This document shows, one piece after another, positions 16,628-25,159 of a stretch of 64,000 nucleotides of DNA. The translations under genes were made by a program, and so were the position numbers. The notes beneath the pieces are model-generated. The model had not been told where the DNA came from, did not search any database, and worked only from the letters and a program-made list of their open reading frames with translations. Positions within the stretch are counted from its first letter, which is position 1, and every line of letters starts with the position of its first letter. The stretch comes from Natronoglomus mannanivorans (GTDB lineage Archaea; Halobacteriota; Halobacteria; Halobacteriales; Natrialbaceae), in contig JAOPKB010000017.1 in NCBI GenBank assembly GCA_025517485.1, positions 61,079 to 125,078 of the forward strand. Direction: 5' to 3'.

Positions 16628-18828
16628 CCGCTTTCCAGTCGGACGCGACCACCCGAACGAACGACGACGTCATCGTCGAGCTACGGGACACCTCCGTCGA
16701 GTTCGGCATGGACCGCGGGACCTCGAAGGTTCTCAACGAGGTGACTACCGAGGTCTATCGCGACGAGATCCTGGGCGTCATCGGCGAATCCGGCTCCGGC
16801 AAGTCGATGTTCGCGTCGGCGATGCTCGACGCCGTCCCGGAACCAGGAGTCACCACCGGTGAGGTCATCTACCACCCCGAAGAGGGTGACCCGATCTCGG
16901 TCACCGACCTTTCGAAGGAGGAACTCCGGCAGTTCCGCTGGGAGGAGGTCTCGATGGTGTTCCAGGGGGCGATGAGTTCGTTCAACCCGGTGTTGCCGAT
17001 CAAGACCCACTTCGTCGAGACGCTCTCGGCCCACGACTACGATATCAGGCGCGGACTGACGCGCGCGAAGGAACTGCTGTCCGATCTCTACCTCGATCCC
17101 GAGCGGATGCTCAACTCCTACCCCCACGAGCTCTCCGGCGGGATGAAACAGCGCGTGCTCATCGCACTCTCGCTGGTTCTCGATCCGGATCTGCTGGTGA
17201 TGGACGAGCCGACGGCCGCACTCGACTTGCTGATGCAGCGGTCGATCGTCTCCCTGCTCGAGGATATCAAGGAGAAACACGACCTGACGATCGTCTTCAT
17301 CACCCACGACCTGCCGCTGGTCGCGGACCTCGCCGACCGGCTCGCGGTGCTGTACGCGTTCGAATTCGCGGAACTCGGCCCTTCCGAGCGAATCCTCGAG
17401 GAGCCGGCCCACCCCTACACGCGGGCGCTGTTGAACGCGACGCCGAACCTCTCGGCGCCGTTAGAGGAGATGCGCCCGATCGCAGGAGAGAGCCCGGACC
17501 CGGTGAACATCCCGGAGGGGTGTTCGTACCATCCCCGATGTCCGCTGGCCGACGAGGAGTGTGAGACGATCGATCCCGGCCCCTACGACGCCGGTCCGGA
17601 CCACGACGTCCACTGTCACCACTGGGAGCAGTCGATCGAGGACCTCGACATCGCGTTCGAGGAGACCAGCGACAGCGGGACGACGGCGAGCGCCGTCGAG
17701 AAGGCGTCGGGAGACCCACTGGTGTCGCTGTCGGACGTCGAGGTCACCTTCGGCTCGGCCAACGATGGGTGGCTCGACTTCGGCGAGTCGGAGACGGTCA
17801 CGGCTGTCGACGGCATCTCGCTCGACATCTACGACAACGACGTCGTCGTGCTGGTCGGCGAGAGTGGCTGTGGGAAGACGACCCTCGCCAAGACTGCCGT
17901 CGGCCTCCAGACGCCGACCGGGGGGACGATCGAGTACCGCGGTCGGGACATCTGGGAGGGTGCCTCCGGCAGCACGCTCGCCGACAAGGAGATCAGACGA
18001 GCGCTCCAGATCGTCCATCAGGACCCTGGTGCCTCACTGAACTCCCACCACCGCGTGCGGACGATCCTCGAGCAACCGCTCAAGCGCTGGCATTCCGACC
18101 TCGACGGCAACGACCGCCGCGAGCGTATCCTCGGGATGCTCGAGTACGTCGGGATCAGCCCGCCTCAGGACTACATCGATCGGTACCCCCACCAGCTGTC
18201 GGGCGGCGAGCAACAGCGGATCGCGCTGATTCGTTCGATGCTGGTCAACCCGGACCTCATTCTGGCCGACGAGGCGGTGTCGGCGCTCGACGTCTCCTTG
18301 CGCGTCGGGATGATGGACCTGATGATCGAGTTGCAGGACACTTTCGATACGTCGTTCCTGTTCATCTCACACGACCTCTCGAACGCCCGCTACATCGCGG
18401 AGAAGACGGGTGGTCGGATCGGCGTGATGTACCTCGGCGAACTCGTCGAGATCGGATCGGCCGAGCGGATCATCCACGATCCTCAGCATCCGTACACGAA
18501 GGCGCTGCGCTGGGCGACGCCGGAACTGGAGGTCGATCAGGTGGCCGAAGAGAGTCCGATGCGGTCGATCGACATTCCCGATCCGACGAACCCGCCGTCG
18601 GGCTGTCGGTACCACACGCGGTGTCCGGAAGCCAGAGAGGTCTGTGCGACCCAGACACCCGAGTTCGTGGACCTCGGAGACGACGTGCACGCTCAGAAGA
18701 GCGCCTGTTTCCGGGCGTACGACGACCACGAGTACTGGCAGAGCGAGTCGATCACTGACGAGCACGCGGATGCGAACGTCGGGACGGACACGGATACCGA
18801 CTCGGGAGTGACCTCCGAGTCGGACTGA
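16624..18828 (+). CDS. ABC importer 1, fused double ATPase (DppD-DppF type)
   Basis: A 734-residue protein with two nucleotide-binding domains in tandem. First domain: Walker A 'GESGSGKS' about residues 54-61, signature 'LSGGMKQR', Walker B 'LLVMDEPTAALD'. Second: Walker A 'GESGCGKT' about 412-419, signature 'LSGGEQQR', Walker B 'LILADEAVSALD'. Each is followed by the oligopeptide-ABC C-terminal Cys motif ('YHPRCP..EEC' and 'YHTRCP..REVC'). Bacterial systems usually encode these as separate DppD and DppF; the fusion supplies both in one chain. In Walker B of domain two, Ala-Val replaces the usual Pro-Thr after Glu. Energises import at the membrane. Confidence 0.94.
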   Translation: MTAFQSDATTRTNDDVIVELRDTSVEFGMDRGTSKVLNEVTTEVYRDEILGVIGESGSGKSMFASAMLDAVPEPGVTTGEVIYHPEEGDPISVTDLSKEELRQFRWEEVSMVFQGAMSSFNPVLPIKTHFVETLSAHDYDIRRGLTRAKELLSDLYLDPERMLNSYPHELSGGMKQRVLIALSLVLDPDLLVMDEPTAALDLLMQRSIVSLLEDIKEKHDLTIVFITHDLPLVADLADRLAVLYAFEFAELGPSERILEEPAHPYTRALLNATPNLSAPLEEMRPIAGESPDPVNIPEGCSYHPRCPLADEECETIDPGPYDAGPDHDVHCHHWEQSIEDLDIAFEETSDSGTTASAVEKASGDPLVSLSDVEVTFGSANDGWLDFGESETVTAVDGISLDIYDNDVVVLVGESGCGKTTLAKTAVGLQTPTGGTIEYRGRDIWEGASGSTLADKEIRRALQIVHQDPGASLNSHHRVRTILEQPLKRWHSDLDGNDRRERILGMLEYVGISPPQDYIDRYPHQLSGGEQQRIALIRSMLVNPDLILADEAVSALDVSLRVGMMDLMIELQDTFDTSFLFISHDLSNARYIAEKTGGRIGVMYLGELVEIGSAERIIHDPQHPYTKALRWATPELEVDQVAEESPMRSIDIPDPTNPPSGCRYHTRCPEAREVCATQTPEFVDLGDDVHAQKSACFRAYDDHEYWQSESITDEHADANVGTDTDTDSGVTSESD

Positions 18829-18847
18829 CGTCGGTTCTCGACGTTCG

Positions 18848-18892
18848 GTTTTCGAATTTCGAATTTCGGATTTCAGTTTTCAGTTTTTGGCG
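18848..18892 (+). terminator. T-rich putative transcription terminator of ABC operon 1
   Basis: Several runs of three to five T residues in an imperfect tandem, about 20 bp after the stop of the ATPase gene. Archaeal termination commonly relies on such T-tracts on the coding strand. No stable stem precedes it. Confidence 0.4.
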
Positions 18893-18914
18893 TTCGACCT
18901 TCGACTTCTCTAGT

Positions 18915-18934
18915 AGCCACTGAACGTCACTGCA
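18915..18934. repeat. Dispersed 20-bp repeat, copy 2
   Basis: Plus-strand copy of the motif found in reverse at 10354-10374. It is directly followed by the hairpin region 18970-19005, suggesting that the repeat may be part of a larger recurring intergenic element. Confidence 0.45.
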
Positions 18935-18969
18935 CACCCGATCGCACGACTGCAGCGCGGTTCGGAGAG

Positions 18970-19005
18970 CGCGGTTCGGAGCGAGTGAAACGAGCGAGAA
19001 CCGCG
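18970..19005. repeat. 8-bp-arm inverted repeat
   Basis: Arms CGCGGTTC and GAACCGCG with a 20-bp loop. The segment GCGCGGTTCGGAG just before it is a partial direct duplicate of the left arm region. Located between two convergent genes, consistent with a transcribed hairpin or repeat element. Confidence 0.5.
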
Positions 19006-19287
19006 GGCTGTGCGATGGGTGTGTAAATCGTTTCAGCTGTTACTCTAGTTACCGTCGTCCCTTCGTTCACACGAGACGACGACACGAAAATGATACTGAA
19101 GACGACGTTTCGAATCCGGTGACACCCATCGATTCTCGACTCTCCGCGAGTTTCCAGTACGCGAGCCGAACCCACGCGTGGGACTCGATAGCCGTCCGTT
19201 TCCCGTTACGCCCCCGTTTCGATCAGTTCCTCACGGATGACGTCAGATCGGTTGTCGAGTGACTCCCTTGCGTGCCCTGCAAAACAC

Positions 19288-19536
19288 TCAGCCTTGCGTG
19301 CCCTGCAAGGACCACTGGATAAAGGCGTACATTCCGATTCCGATAACGACGAGTGCACCGCCCCACACGGCCAGAACGGCGGCCATGACCCCGGTCTGAA
19401 GGATGAATCCGATCACGATGAGTGCAAGTCCGGCAGCCGCGAGCTTCAGCGAGAAGGAGTTTTTGAATCGTTCGACTGGTCCCGGATTTTCGTATACCAC
19501 GGACGGTTCGTCCGTGCCGTCTGCCTCGAGAGACAT
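19288..19536 (-). CDS. Small two-helix membrane protein downstream of ABC importer 1
   Basis: An 82-residue protein with a short acidic cytoplasmic head and two hydrophobic helices ('LAAAGLALIVIGFILQ' and 'AVLAVWGGALVVIGIGMYAF'). No named family recognised. ATG 19536 is favoured over an in-frame GTG at 19545 because a TATA-like 'GATAACA' lies about 25 bp upstream. It faces the 3' end of the importer and is divergent from the rhamnonate dehydratase gene at 19715. Compare 12077, 56262 and 56625. Confidence 0.65.
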   Translation of the reverse strand: MSLEADGTDEPSVVYENPGPVERFKNSFSLKLAAAGLALIVIGFILQTGVMAAVLAVWGGALVVIGIGMYAFIQWSLQGTQG

Positions 19537-19643
19537 ACTAGCCACTCATCTTCCGCGGTGTTATCGTTTTCGGCGTCGACGCCGTGGGTGGCAGTCGGTC
19601 TACGGACGACTCCCGTGAGAGCGCCCACGCTTCCGAACGGCCA

Positions 19644-19659
19644 CCATAAACACTTATGG
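19644..19659. promoter_or_regulatory. Inverted repeat CCATAA-N4-TTATGG upstream of the rhamnonate dehydratase gene
   Basis: Perfect 6-bp arms with a 4-bp spacer, in the 178-bp divergent gap between the small membrane protein (19536, minus) and the dehydratase (19715, plus). The AT-rich centre may overlap a TATA element, which would make it a good operator. Confidence 0.4.
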
Positions 19660-19714
19660 TCCCGTTAGAAGGATATGACACTGAATCCGACGCAGCGACG
19701 GAGACAAGACATAC

Positions 19715-20920
19715 ATGGAAATTACAGACATCAACGTTACGAAGGTGAGTACCGATTCTTGGGGCGAGTTCGTCGAGTTCCCGCTCGTCACCATCATGAG
19801 CAAGTTCGACGAGTACAACAACGCCGAGGGCGACAACCCGCAGGCTCGGCGCAAGTGGATGGGACCGGTCGGCGACGTCGTCGTCGAAGTCGAGACCGAC
19901 GCGGGCATCACCGGCGTCGGCGTCGGTAACTGGGCGACGGGCGCCATCGAGACCATCGTCGACGAGACGCTCTCGAAGCTGATTATCGGCGAGGATCCCC
20001 ACGAGCGCGAGTATCTCTGGGACATGATGTACCGCGCGACGATCCCCTTCGGTCGCAAGGGTGCAGCCGTCGAGGCCATCAGCGCCGTCGACCTCGCGCT
20101 CTGGGACATCGCCGGTAAGGAAGCCGAGAAACCGGTCTACGAGCTTCTCGGCGGCCCGGTCTCCGACGAGATCGACTGCTACGCGAGCAACCTCCACCCA
20201 GTCGACCACGACAAACTCGAGGAGGAAGCCCAGGAGTACGCCGAGAAGGGCTTCGACACGATGAAGCTCCGGTTCCTGCACGGCCCCGAAGCCGGCCGCA
20301 AGGGGATGAAAGAGAACGAGGAGATCGTGAAGACGGTCCGGGACGCCGTCGGCGACGAAATCGGTATCGCGGGCGACGCCTACATGGGCTGGGACGTCCG
20401 CTACGGGAAGAAGATGCTCAAACGCCTCGAGCGCTACGACATGGAGTGGGTCGAGGAGCCGGTCATCCCCGACGACATCGACGGCTACGCTGAGCTCCGC
20501 GAGGCGTCGAACGTTCCGATCTCGGGCGGCGAACACGAGTTCACTCGCTGGGGGCACAAGGAACTGTTAGAGCGCGAGGCAGTCGACATCCTCCAGCCCG
20601 ACGTCCACCGCTGCGGTGGCCTCACCGAGTTGTTGAAGATCGACTCGATGGCCAGTGCCCACGACGTGCCGGTGGTCCCGCACTCGGGGACGAACCCGCA
20701 CCTGCACTTCATCGCCGCCTCGACGAACGCGCCGATGGCGGAGTACTTCCCGATCCCCGAGTGGTATCAGGAGCGCCAGGGCGAACAGGAGTCGACCTAC
20801 GCCGACGCCATCTACGCTAACCCGCCGAACGCCGAGAACGGCTCGATCCCCATCCCCGACGGCGTCGGGCTGAGTTCGGAAGTCAACCGCGACGCCTTAG
20901 AGCACTACGCGGTGGAGTAA
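19715..20920 (+). CDS. L-rhamnonate dehydratase-like enolase-superfamily enzyme
   Basis: A 401-residue mandelate racemase/muconate-lactonizing-type enzyme. Features recalling bacterial RhmD: 'IMSKFDEY' loop near the N-terminus, 'VVVEVETDAGITG', 'VDLALWDIAGKEAEKPVYELLGG', metal-binding Asp in 'AGDAYMGWD', Glu in 'WVEEPVIPDD', Glu/His in 'SGGEHE', 'DILQPDVHRCGGLTE', catalytic His in 'VVPHSGT', and 'LSSEVNRD' at the end. It would dehydrate L-rhamnonate to 2-keto-3-deoxy-L-rhamnonate with Mg2+. The next gene starts 3 bp after its stop, so they are one operon. Other acid sugars are possible; family assignment is firm, substrate moderately so given GH78, rhamnose mutarotase and diketo-acid hydrolase in the window. 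Confidence 0.85.
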   Translation: MEITDINVTKVSTDSWGEFVEFPLVTIMSKFDEYNNAEGDNPQARRKWMGPVGDVVVEVETDAGITGVGVGNWATGAIETIVDETLSKLIIGEDPHEREYLWDMMYRATIPFGRKGAAVEAISAVDLALWDIAGKEAEKPVYELLGGPVSDEIDCYASNLHPVDHDKLEEEAQEYAEKGFDTMKLRFLHGPEAGRKGMKENEEIVKTVRDAVGDEIGIAGDAYMGWDVRYGKKMLKRLERYDMEWVEEPVIPDDIDGYAELREASNVPISGGEHEFTRWGHKELLEREAVDILQPDVHRCGGLTELLKIDSMASAHDVPVVPHSGTNPHLHFIAASTNAPMAEYFPIPEWYQERQGEQESTYADAIYANPPNAENGSIPIPDGVGLSSEVNRDALEHYAVE

Positions 20921-20923
20921 CCC

Positions 20924-21964
20924 ATGAGCACGAACGACGTCTCGTTCGAATTCAACGTGCCCGTGTTCGCCGGCGCGCCAGACGAGGGCGACGACGAACC
21001 GGTCCACCGCGACACCCCGCAACTCGAGGGTCTCGACTGGGACCAGACCAAGGAGTCGATCCTGCTGGCCGAGGACCTCGGCTTCGACGCCGCGTGGGCA
21101 CCCGACCACCTGATGCTCGGGCGCGACCACGCCGAGTACGAGGTCTGGACGCTGCTGTCGGCGATGGCGGGGTTCACCGAGGACATCAACCTCGGCTCGC
21201 TCGTCCTCTGTAACGACTACCGAAATCCCGCACTGGTCGCGAAGATGGCCGCGACACTCGACGTCATCTCCGACGGCCGCCTCGAGCTCGGCCTCGGCGC
21301 TGGCTGGCACGACGGCGAGTACGAGGCCTACGGCTGGGAGTACCGCGACGGCTTCGAGCGGCTCATGCGACTGGACGAGGGGATCCGCCTGATGAAAGAG
21401 ATGTGGACGACCGACGCCGGCGAGGGAGCGACCTTCGACGGCGACCGCTACCAGATCGAGGACGCCCACTGTGAACCCGGTCCTGTACAGGACCCCCACC
21501 CGCCGATCCTCGTCGGCGGACAGGGCGAGCAGGTGACGCTCAAACTCGTCGCCAAGCACGCCGACGTCTGGAACACGGACGTCTTCAACGGCGACGTCGA
21601 GACACTCGAGCACAAGATTGGCGTGATCGAAGACCACTGCGAGACCGTCGGCCGCGACCCCGACGAAATCGAGTACTCCTGGGACGGCCACGTCATCTGT
21701 ACCCGCGACGAGGAGAAACTCGAGGATCTGATCGATCTGATGACGCCGATCCAGTTCGAAGAGGAGTATCAGGATCAGGCACCGATCGAAACCGTCGAGG
21801 ACGCACGCGAGTACTTCGTCATAGGCACGCCCGAGGAGTGTGCGGAAGCGATCGAAGAGCGGATCGACGTCGGTGTGACGAAGTTCCAGGGCTGGTTCAT
21901 CGACTTTCCGGACACGAGTGGGATGGAGCTGTTCGCCGACGAGGTCATTCCGCAGTTCTCCTGA
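20924..21964 (+). CDS. Luciferase-like (LLM class) flavin/F420-dependent oxidoreductase 2
   Basis: A 346-residue TIM barrel with the LLM signature: 'AEDLGFDAAWAPDHLML', 'VISDGRLELGLGAGWHDGEYEAYGWEY', 'DPHPPILVGGQGEQVTLKLVAKHADVWN' and 'GTPEECAEAIEERIDVGV'. Cofactor is FMN or F420. It is translationally coupled to the rhamnonate dehydratase (3-bp spacing), so it most probably acts on L-rhamnose or a rhamnose-derived acid. No characterised rhamnose pathway that I know uses an enzyme of this family, which makes it a candidate alternative dehydrogenase. A T-rich tract follows the stop (21984-22021). Confidence 0.87.
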   Translation: MSTNDVSFEFNVPVFAGAPDEGDDEPVHRDTPQLEGLDWDQTKESILLAEDLGFDAAWAPDHLMLGRDHAEYEVWTLLSAMAGFTEDINLGSLVLCNDYRNPALVAKMAATLDVISDGRLELGLGAGWHDGEYEAYGWEYRDGFERLMRLDEGIRLMKEMWTTDAGEGATFDGDRYQIEDAHCEPGPVQDPHPPILVGGQGEQVTLKLVAKHADVWNTDVFNGDVETLEHKIGVIEDHCETVGRDPDEIEYSWDGHVICTRDEEKLEDLIDLMTPIQFEEEYQDQAPIETVEDAREYFVIGTPEECAEAIEERIDVGVTKFQGWFIDFPDTSGMELFADEVIPQFS

Positions 21965-21983
21965 CCGGGCGTCTTCGGTGCGG

Positions 21984-22021
21984 GGTTTCGTTTCGGTTTT
22001 CGAGTGTCGTTTTCGGTCGTC
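21984..22021 (+). terminator. T-rich putative terminator
   Basis: Runs of three or four T in a G/C context within 60 bp after the stop of the LLM gene, before the promoter of the GH28 gene. Weak evidence, based on composition and position. Confidence 0.3.
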
Positions 22022-22096
22022 TTCACACGAGCGAGCGACGGCTTCCTTCGATCACGGTCACAACCACTATTACGCGCAGGATCGGAGGATACGACG

Positions 22097-23719
22097 ATGA
22101 CAACCGCCGACAGGACGTTCGACGTCACCGAGTACGGGGACACTGACGCGGCAGTGGCGACGACAGCCTTTCAGGCGGCGATCGACGCCTGCGGGGAGGC
22201 CGGCGGCGGCACCGTCCTCGTCCCCGCCGGTACGTACGAGACGGGGACGATTCGCCTCCGGGATCACGTCACGCTCCACCTCGAGGCCGGCGCGACCGTC
22301 GCCGCAACCGAGGACGAGAGCGAGTACGCCGCAGAGCGGATCGGGCCGGACGGCGAGCGGGTCTTCCTACTGGCCGAAGCGGTCGAGAACGTCGCCCTCA
22401 CGGGTCGTGGGACGTTCGACGGGCGGGGAACGGAGTTCATGCGAATGGATACGCCGATTCAGGGCCACTCGGGGGAATCGTCGGCACACCCGCTGATCAC
22501 GAGCGGGCCCCACGAGGCCCGACAGGGCGAAGACTACCTCGACCGCGAGGACGGAACCGACGACTGGCCGGTCGCGAAACCCGACTTCCGTCCCGGACCG
22601 ATGTTCGAGTTCGACGGCTGCGAGAACGTCCTCGTGGAGAACGTCACCATGCGGGACATGCCGTCGTGGACGATCCACGTCGACCGATCGACAGACGTCG
22701 ACGTTCTCGGCGTCGACATCCTCGGCGACAAGCGGATTCCGAACAACGACGGCATCGCGGTTACCGACTCGCGGAACGTTCACATCTCCGACTGCACGCT
22801 CGTCACCTGTGACGACAGCATCTGCATGAACGGGACGGCAGAGAGCGACCAGCCCTGCGAGAACGTCACCGTCACGAACTGTACGATCGAGTCCAACGCC
22901 TGCGCGATCAAGTTCGGCTCGCAAACGGCTGGCGTCATGCGGAATTTCACGTTCGAGAACTGCGTCGTTCAGGACTCGAACCGCGGACTCGGTATTCAAC
23001 ACCGTGACGGCGGAACCCTCGAGAACGTCCTCTTCTCGAACATCGTGATCGAGACACGGTTGCTCTCCGGTCCGTGGTGGGGGAAAGCCGAGCCGATCTA
23101 CGTCACGTCCGTCCCGCGCGACGAGGAGACCGACCTCGGAACCGTCCGGAACGTCCGCTTCTCGAACGTCCTCGCGACCGCCGAGAACGGGGCCCTCGTC
23201 TACGGCTCCGAGGAGGCGACCATCGAGAACCTCTCGTTCGACGACGTCCGGCTCGAGATTCGCGGCGGGGAGAAGGCCCCGCTCACCGGCGGCAACTTCG
23301 ATCTGCAACCGACCGCCGCCGAAACGCCGATCGTCGAGCACGATATTTCGGGGGTCCACTGCGAGGGCGTCACCGATCTCGACCTCGAGGACGTAACCGT
23401 CGAGTGGGGCGAGGACCTCCCCGGGTACTTCTCGAACGGGATCCAGTGCGTCGACGTGACCGGCCTCGAGATCGACGGATTCGACGGTCGACAGGCACAC
23501 CTCGGTTCGAGTGACGCCGCTATCGCACTCCGGGAAACCGAGACCGTCTCGATCCGCGACTGCCGGGCGCGACCCGGAACCGGGCGCTTTCTCGAGCTCG
23601 AGGGCGGCGGCGATCGACGGCTGTTCGTCGACAACGATCTCGTTGATGCAGATACGCCCGGTATCGACGCCGAGTCCGATTCGGGGTTCGTCGTGTCGGG
23701 GAACGTCCCGCCGCTGTAG
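22097..23719 (+). CDS. Glycoside hydrolase family 28-like (polygalacturonase/rhamnogalacturonase fold), intracellular
   Basis: A 540-residue right-handed beta-helix protein. The N-terminal GH28 segment ('TAFQAAIDACGEAGGGTVLVPAGTY') and catalytic-type motifs 'NNDGI' (about residue 216; NTD in typical enzymes) and 'CDDSI' (Asp 239 and 240) are present. The canonical G-H-G and R-I-K motifs are replaced ('IKFGSQTAG'), so linkage specificity may differ from polygalacturonases. There is no signal peptide, unlike most GH28 enzymes, pointing to action on imported oligomers. ATG 22097 is favoured over the frame start at 22004: it has GGAGGA eight bases upstream and a TATA-like box about 29 bp before. 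Leads the plus-strand set 22097-25834. Confidence 0.82.
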   Translation: MTTADRTFDVTEYGDTDAAVATTAFQAAIDACGEAGGGTVLVPAGTYETGTIRLRDHVTLHLEAGATVAATEDESEYAAERIGPDGERVFLLAEAVENVALTGRGTFDGRGTEFMRMDTPIQGHSGESSAHPLITSGPHEARQGEDYLDREDGTDDWPVAKPDFRPGPMFEFDGCENVLVENVTMRDMPSWTIHVDRSTDVDVLGVDILGDKRIPNNDGIAVTDSRNVHISDCTLVTCDDSICMNGTAESDQPCENVTVTNCTIESNACAIKFGSQTAGVMRNFTFENCVVQDSNRGLGIQHRDGGTLENVLFSNIVIETRLLSGPWWGKAEPIYVTSVPRDEETDLGTVRNVRFSNVLATAENGALVYGSEEATIENLSFDDVRLEIRGGEKAPLTGGNFDLQPTAAETPIVEHDISGVHCEGVTDLDLEDVTVEWGEDLPGYFSNGIQCVDVTGLEIDGFDGRQAHLGSSDAAIALRETETVSIRDCRARPGTGRFLELEGGGDRRLFVDNDLVDADTPGIDAESDSGFVVSGNVPPL

Positions 23720-23851
23720 CGGCGGTTCGATTCCCGCCGTCGGTCTCGATTTCGATTTTGACTCCCTCTTCGACTTCGACTTCGACCTCGACCCCGACCT
23801 CGAGTGCCCGTTCACGAGCCTTTTTGCTCCCCCGCATCCACTGTCGGGTTC

Positions 23852-25057
23852 ATGGAAGCCGAACTACTGCAGGGACCGGACGCCGGCCGCCAGCTCGCGG
23901 CCGAACGCGAGACGTTCGAAGACCCGGAAACGGGCGCAACTGTCCACCGGCTCACCTCGGACCCGGACAGCGACGACTACCACCTCTACTTCACCGAGCC
24001 CATGTGGTACGACGACGGCAACCGGCTGTTGTTTCGGTCGGACCGCGACGGTACGTGGGGGCTGTACTCCGTTCACCTCGAGTCGGGTGCGATCACGCAG
24101 CTGACGGACCTTCCGGAGGATATCGGTGGCATCACACGAGTCGCGACCGAGCCCACGGCGCTGTTCTGGTGTGGCCGACGGCTCGTCTCCTTGGATCTCG
24201 AGACCCTCGCGATCGACGTGCTGTACGTCCGCCCGGAGGGATATGGGGGAAGCGTCATCGGCGGGACCGCCGACGGCGAGCGAGCGGTGACGGCCATCTC
24301 CGAGGAAATCGAGGTCGAACGCGAGAATAGGCCCCGCGACGAGTGGATCGCCGAGCTCATGGCTCAGGAGCCCCACTCGCAGGTGCTCTCGGTGCCGATC
24401 GACGCCGACTCCGACTCCGACGGCGATTCCGATTCGAACGGAGAACCAACCGTCCACGTCGACGAGAACCGCTGGCTGAACCACGTCAACGCCTCGCCGA
24501 CACGCCCCGAACTCGTCACCTACTGCGAGGAAGGGCCGTGGGAGGACGTCGACCGGATCTGGGGACTCGACCTCGAGACCGACGAGACGTGGCAGATTCG
24601 TCCGACTGCGGAGGGCGAGTCCGTCGGCCACGAGTACTGGCTGGCCGACGGCGAGACTGTCGGCTACCACGGTTGGCAGGGCACTCGAGACGATCCCGAC
24701 GCCTTCTTCGGGCAGATCCGTCACGACAACACGGACCGGCGCGAGGGGACCGCACCGGACATCTACACGCACTACCACAGCAACACGCGCGACCTAGTCG
24801 TGGGCGATGGGACCCACCGAACCCGCGGGCCGGCGTTCGTCCTCCTGTGGGCGTGGGACGAAGCAACTGGGGAGTACGCCCCGCCGCGAAAACTAGCCGG
24901 CCACGAGTGGGAGAGCGACGAGGACGCCCACCCCCACTCGCGGCTGAGCCCGGACGGCACCCACGTCGTCTTCGACAGCACGATGGGCGGCGATGGCAGC
25001 GACGTCTACCTCGCGGCGGTTCCCGACGACCTCGAGGACCTGCCCCGGCTGAGTTGA
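23852..25057 (+). CDS. Oligogalacturonate lyase-like protein (PL22 type)
   Basis: A 401-residue seven-bladed propeller protein. Segments similar to bacterial oligogalacturonide lyase: 'TGATVHRLTSDPDSDDYHLYFTEPMWYDDGNRLLF', 'LDLETLAIDVLYVRPEGY', 'WLNHVNASPTRPELVTYCEEGPWEDVDRIW', 'GHEYWLADGETVGYHGW' and a final 'HPHSRLSPDGTHVVFDS' (cited in part), with several His for the Mn2+ site. PL22 enzymes split short unsaturated or saturated galacturonides in the cytoplasm to 4-deoxy-5-keto-uronate. Start 23852 follows a TTTTT TATA-like box by about 29 bp. Lies between GH28 and the CBM9-like gene. Confidence 0.85.
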   Translation: MEAELLQGPDAGRQLAAERETFEDPETGATVHRLTSDPDSDDYHLYFTEPMWYDDGNRLLFRSDRDGTWGLYSVHLESGAITQLTDLPEDIGGITRVATEPTALFWCGRRLVSLDLETLAIDVLYVRPEGYGGSVIGGTADGERAVTAISEEIEVERENRPRDEWIAELMAQEPHSQVLSVPIDADSDSDGDSDSNGEPTVHVDENRWLNHVNASPTRPELVTYCEEGPWEDVDRIWGLDLETDETWQIRPTAEGESVGHEYWLADGETVGYHGWQGTRDDPDAFFGQIRHDNTDRREGTAPDIYTHYHSNTRDLVVGDGTHRTRGPAFVLLWAWDEATGEYAPPRKLAGHEWESDEDAHPHSRLSPDGTHVVFDSTMGGDGSDVYLAAVPDDLEDLPRLS

Positions 25058-25159
25058 CCCCGTTCTGACGGTCGGCTCTCGATTCGTACCGGGACTCCAC
25101 TGACTCGAACGCGAGCAATCGCCCCGATTTATCACGGGGCCACTCGAACGACGAGTCAC

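Larger units (their letters stand above)
18829..19287. other. Non-coding gap after ABC operon 1 with T-rich stretch and hairpin
   Basis: Right after the stop there is a T-rich imperfect tandem (TTTCGAA/TTTCGGA/TTTCAG units, about 18848-18892), a possible archaeal terminator. A dispersed repeat copy is at 18915-18934. A hairpin with arms CGCGGTTC (18970-18977) and GAACCGCG (18998-19005) encloses a GAGCGAGTGAAACGAGCGA loop. Nothing coding is credible up to the small membrane protein at 19288. Confidence 0.5.

Noticed and set aside
23744..23802. TTCGAC-type tandem repeats as a repeat element or tail of the GH28 gene
   Set aside because: Lies after the GH28 stop; simple-sequence tract of the kind common in high-GC haloarchaeal DNA, with no further structure.
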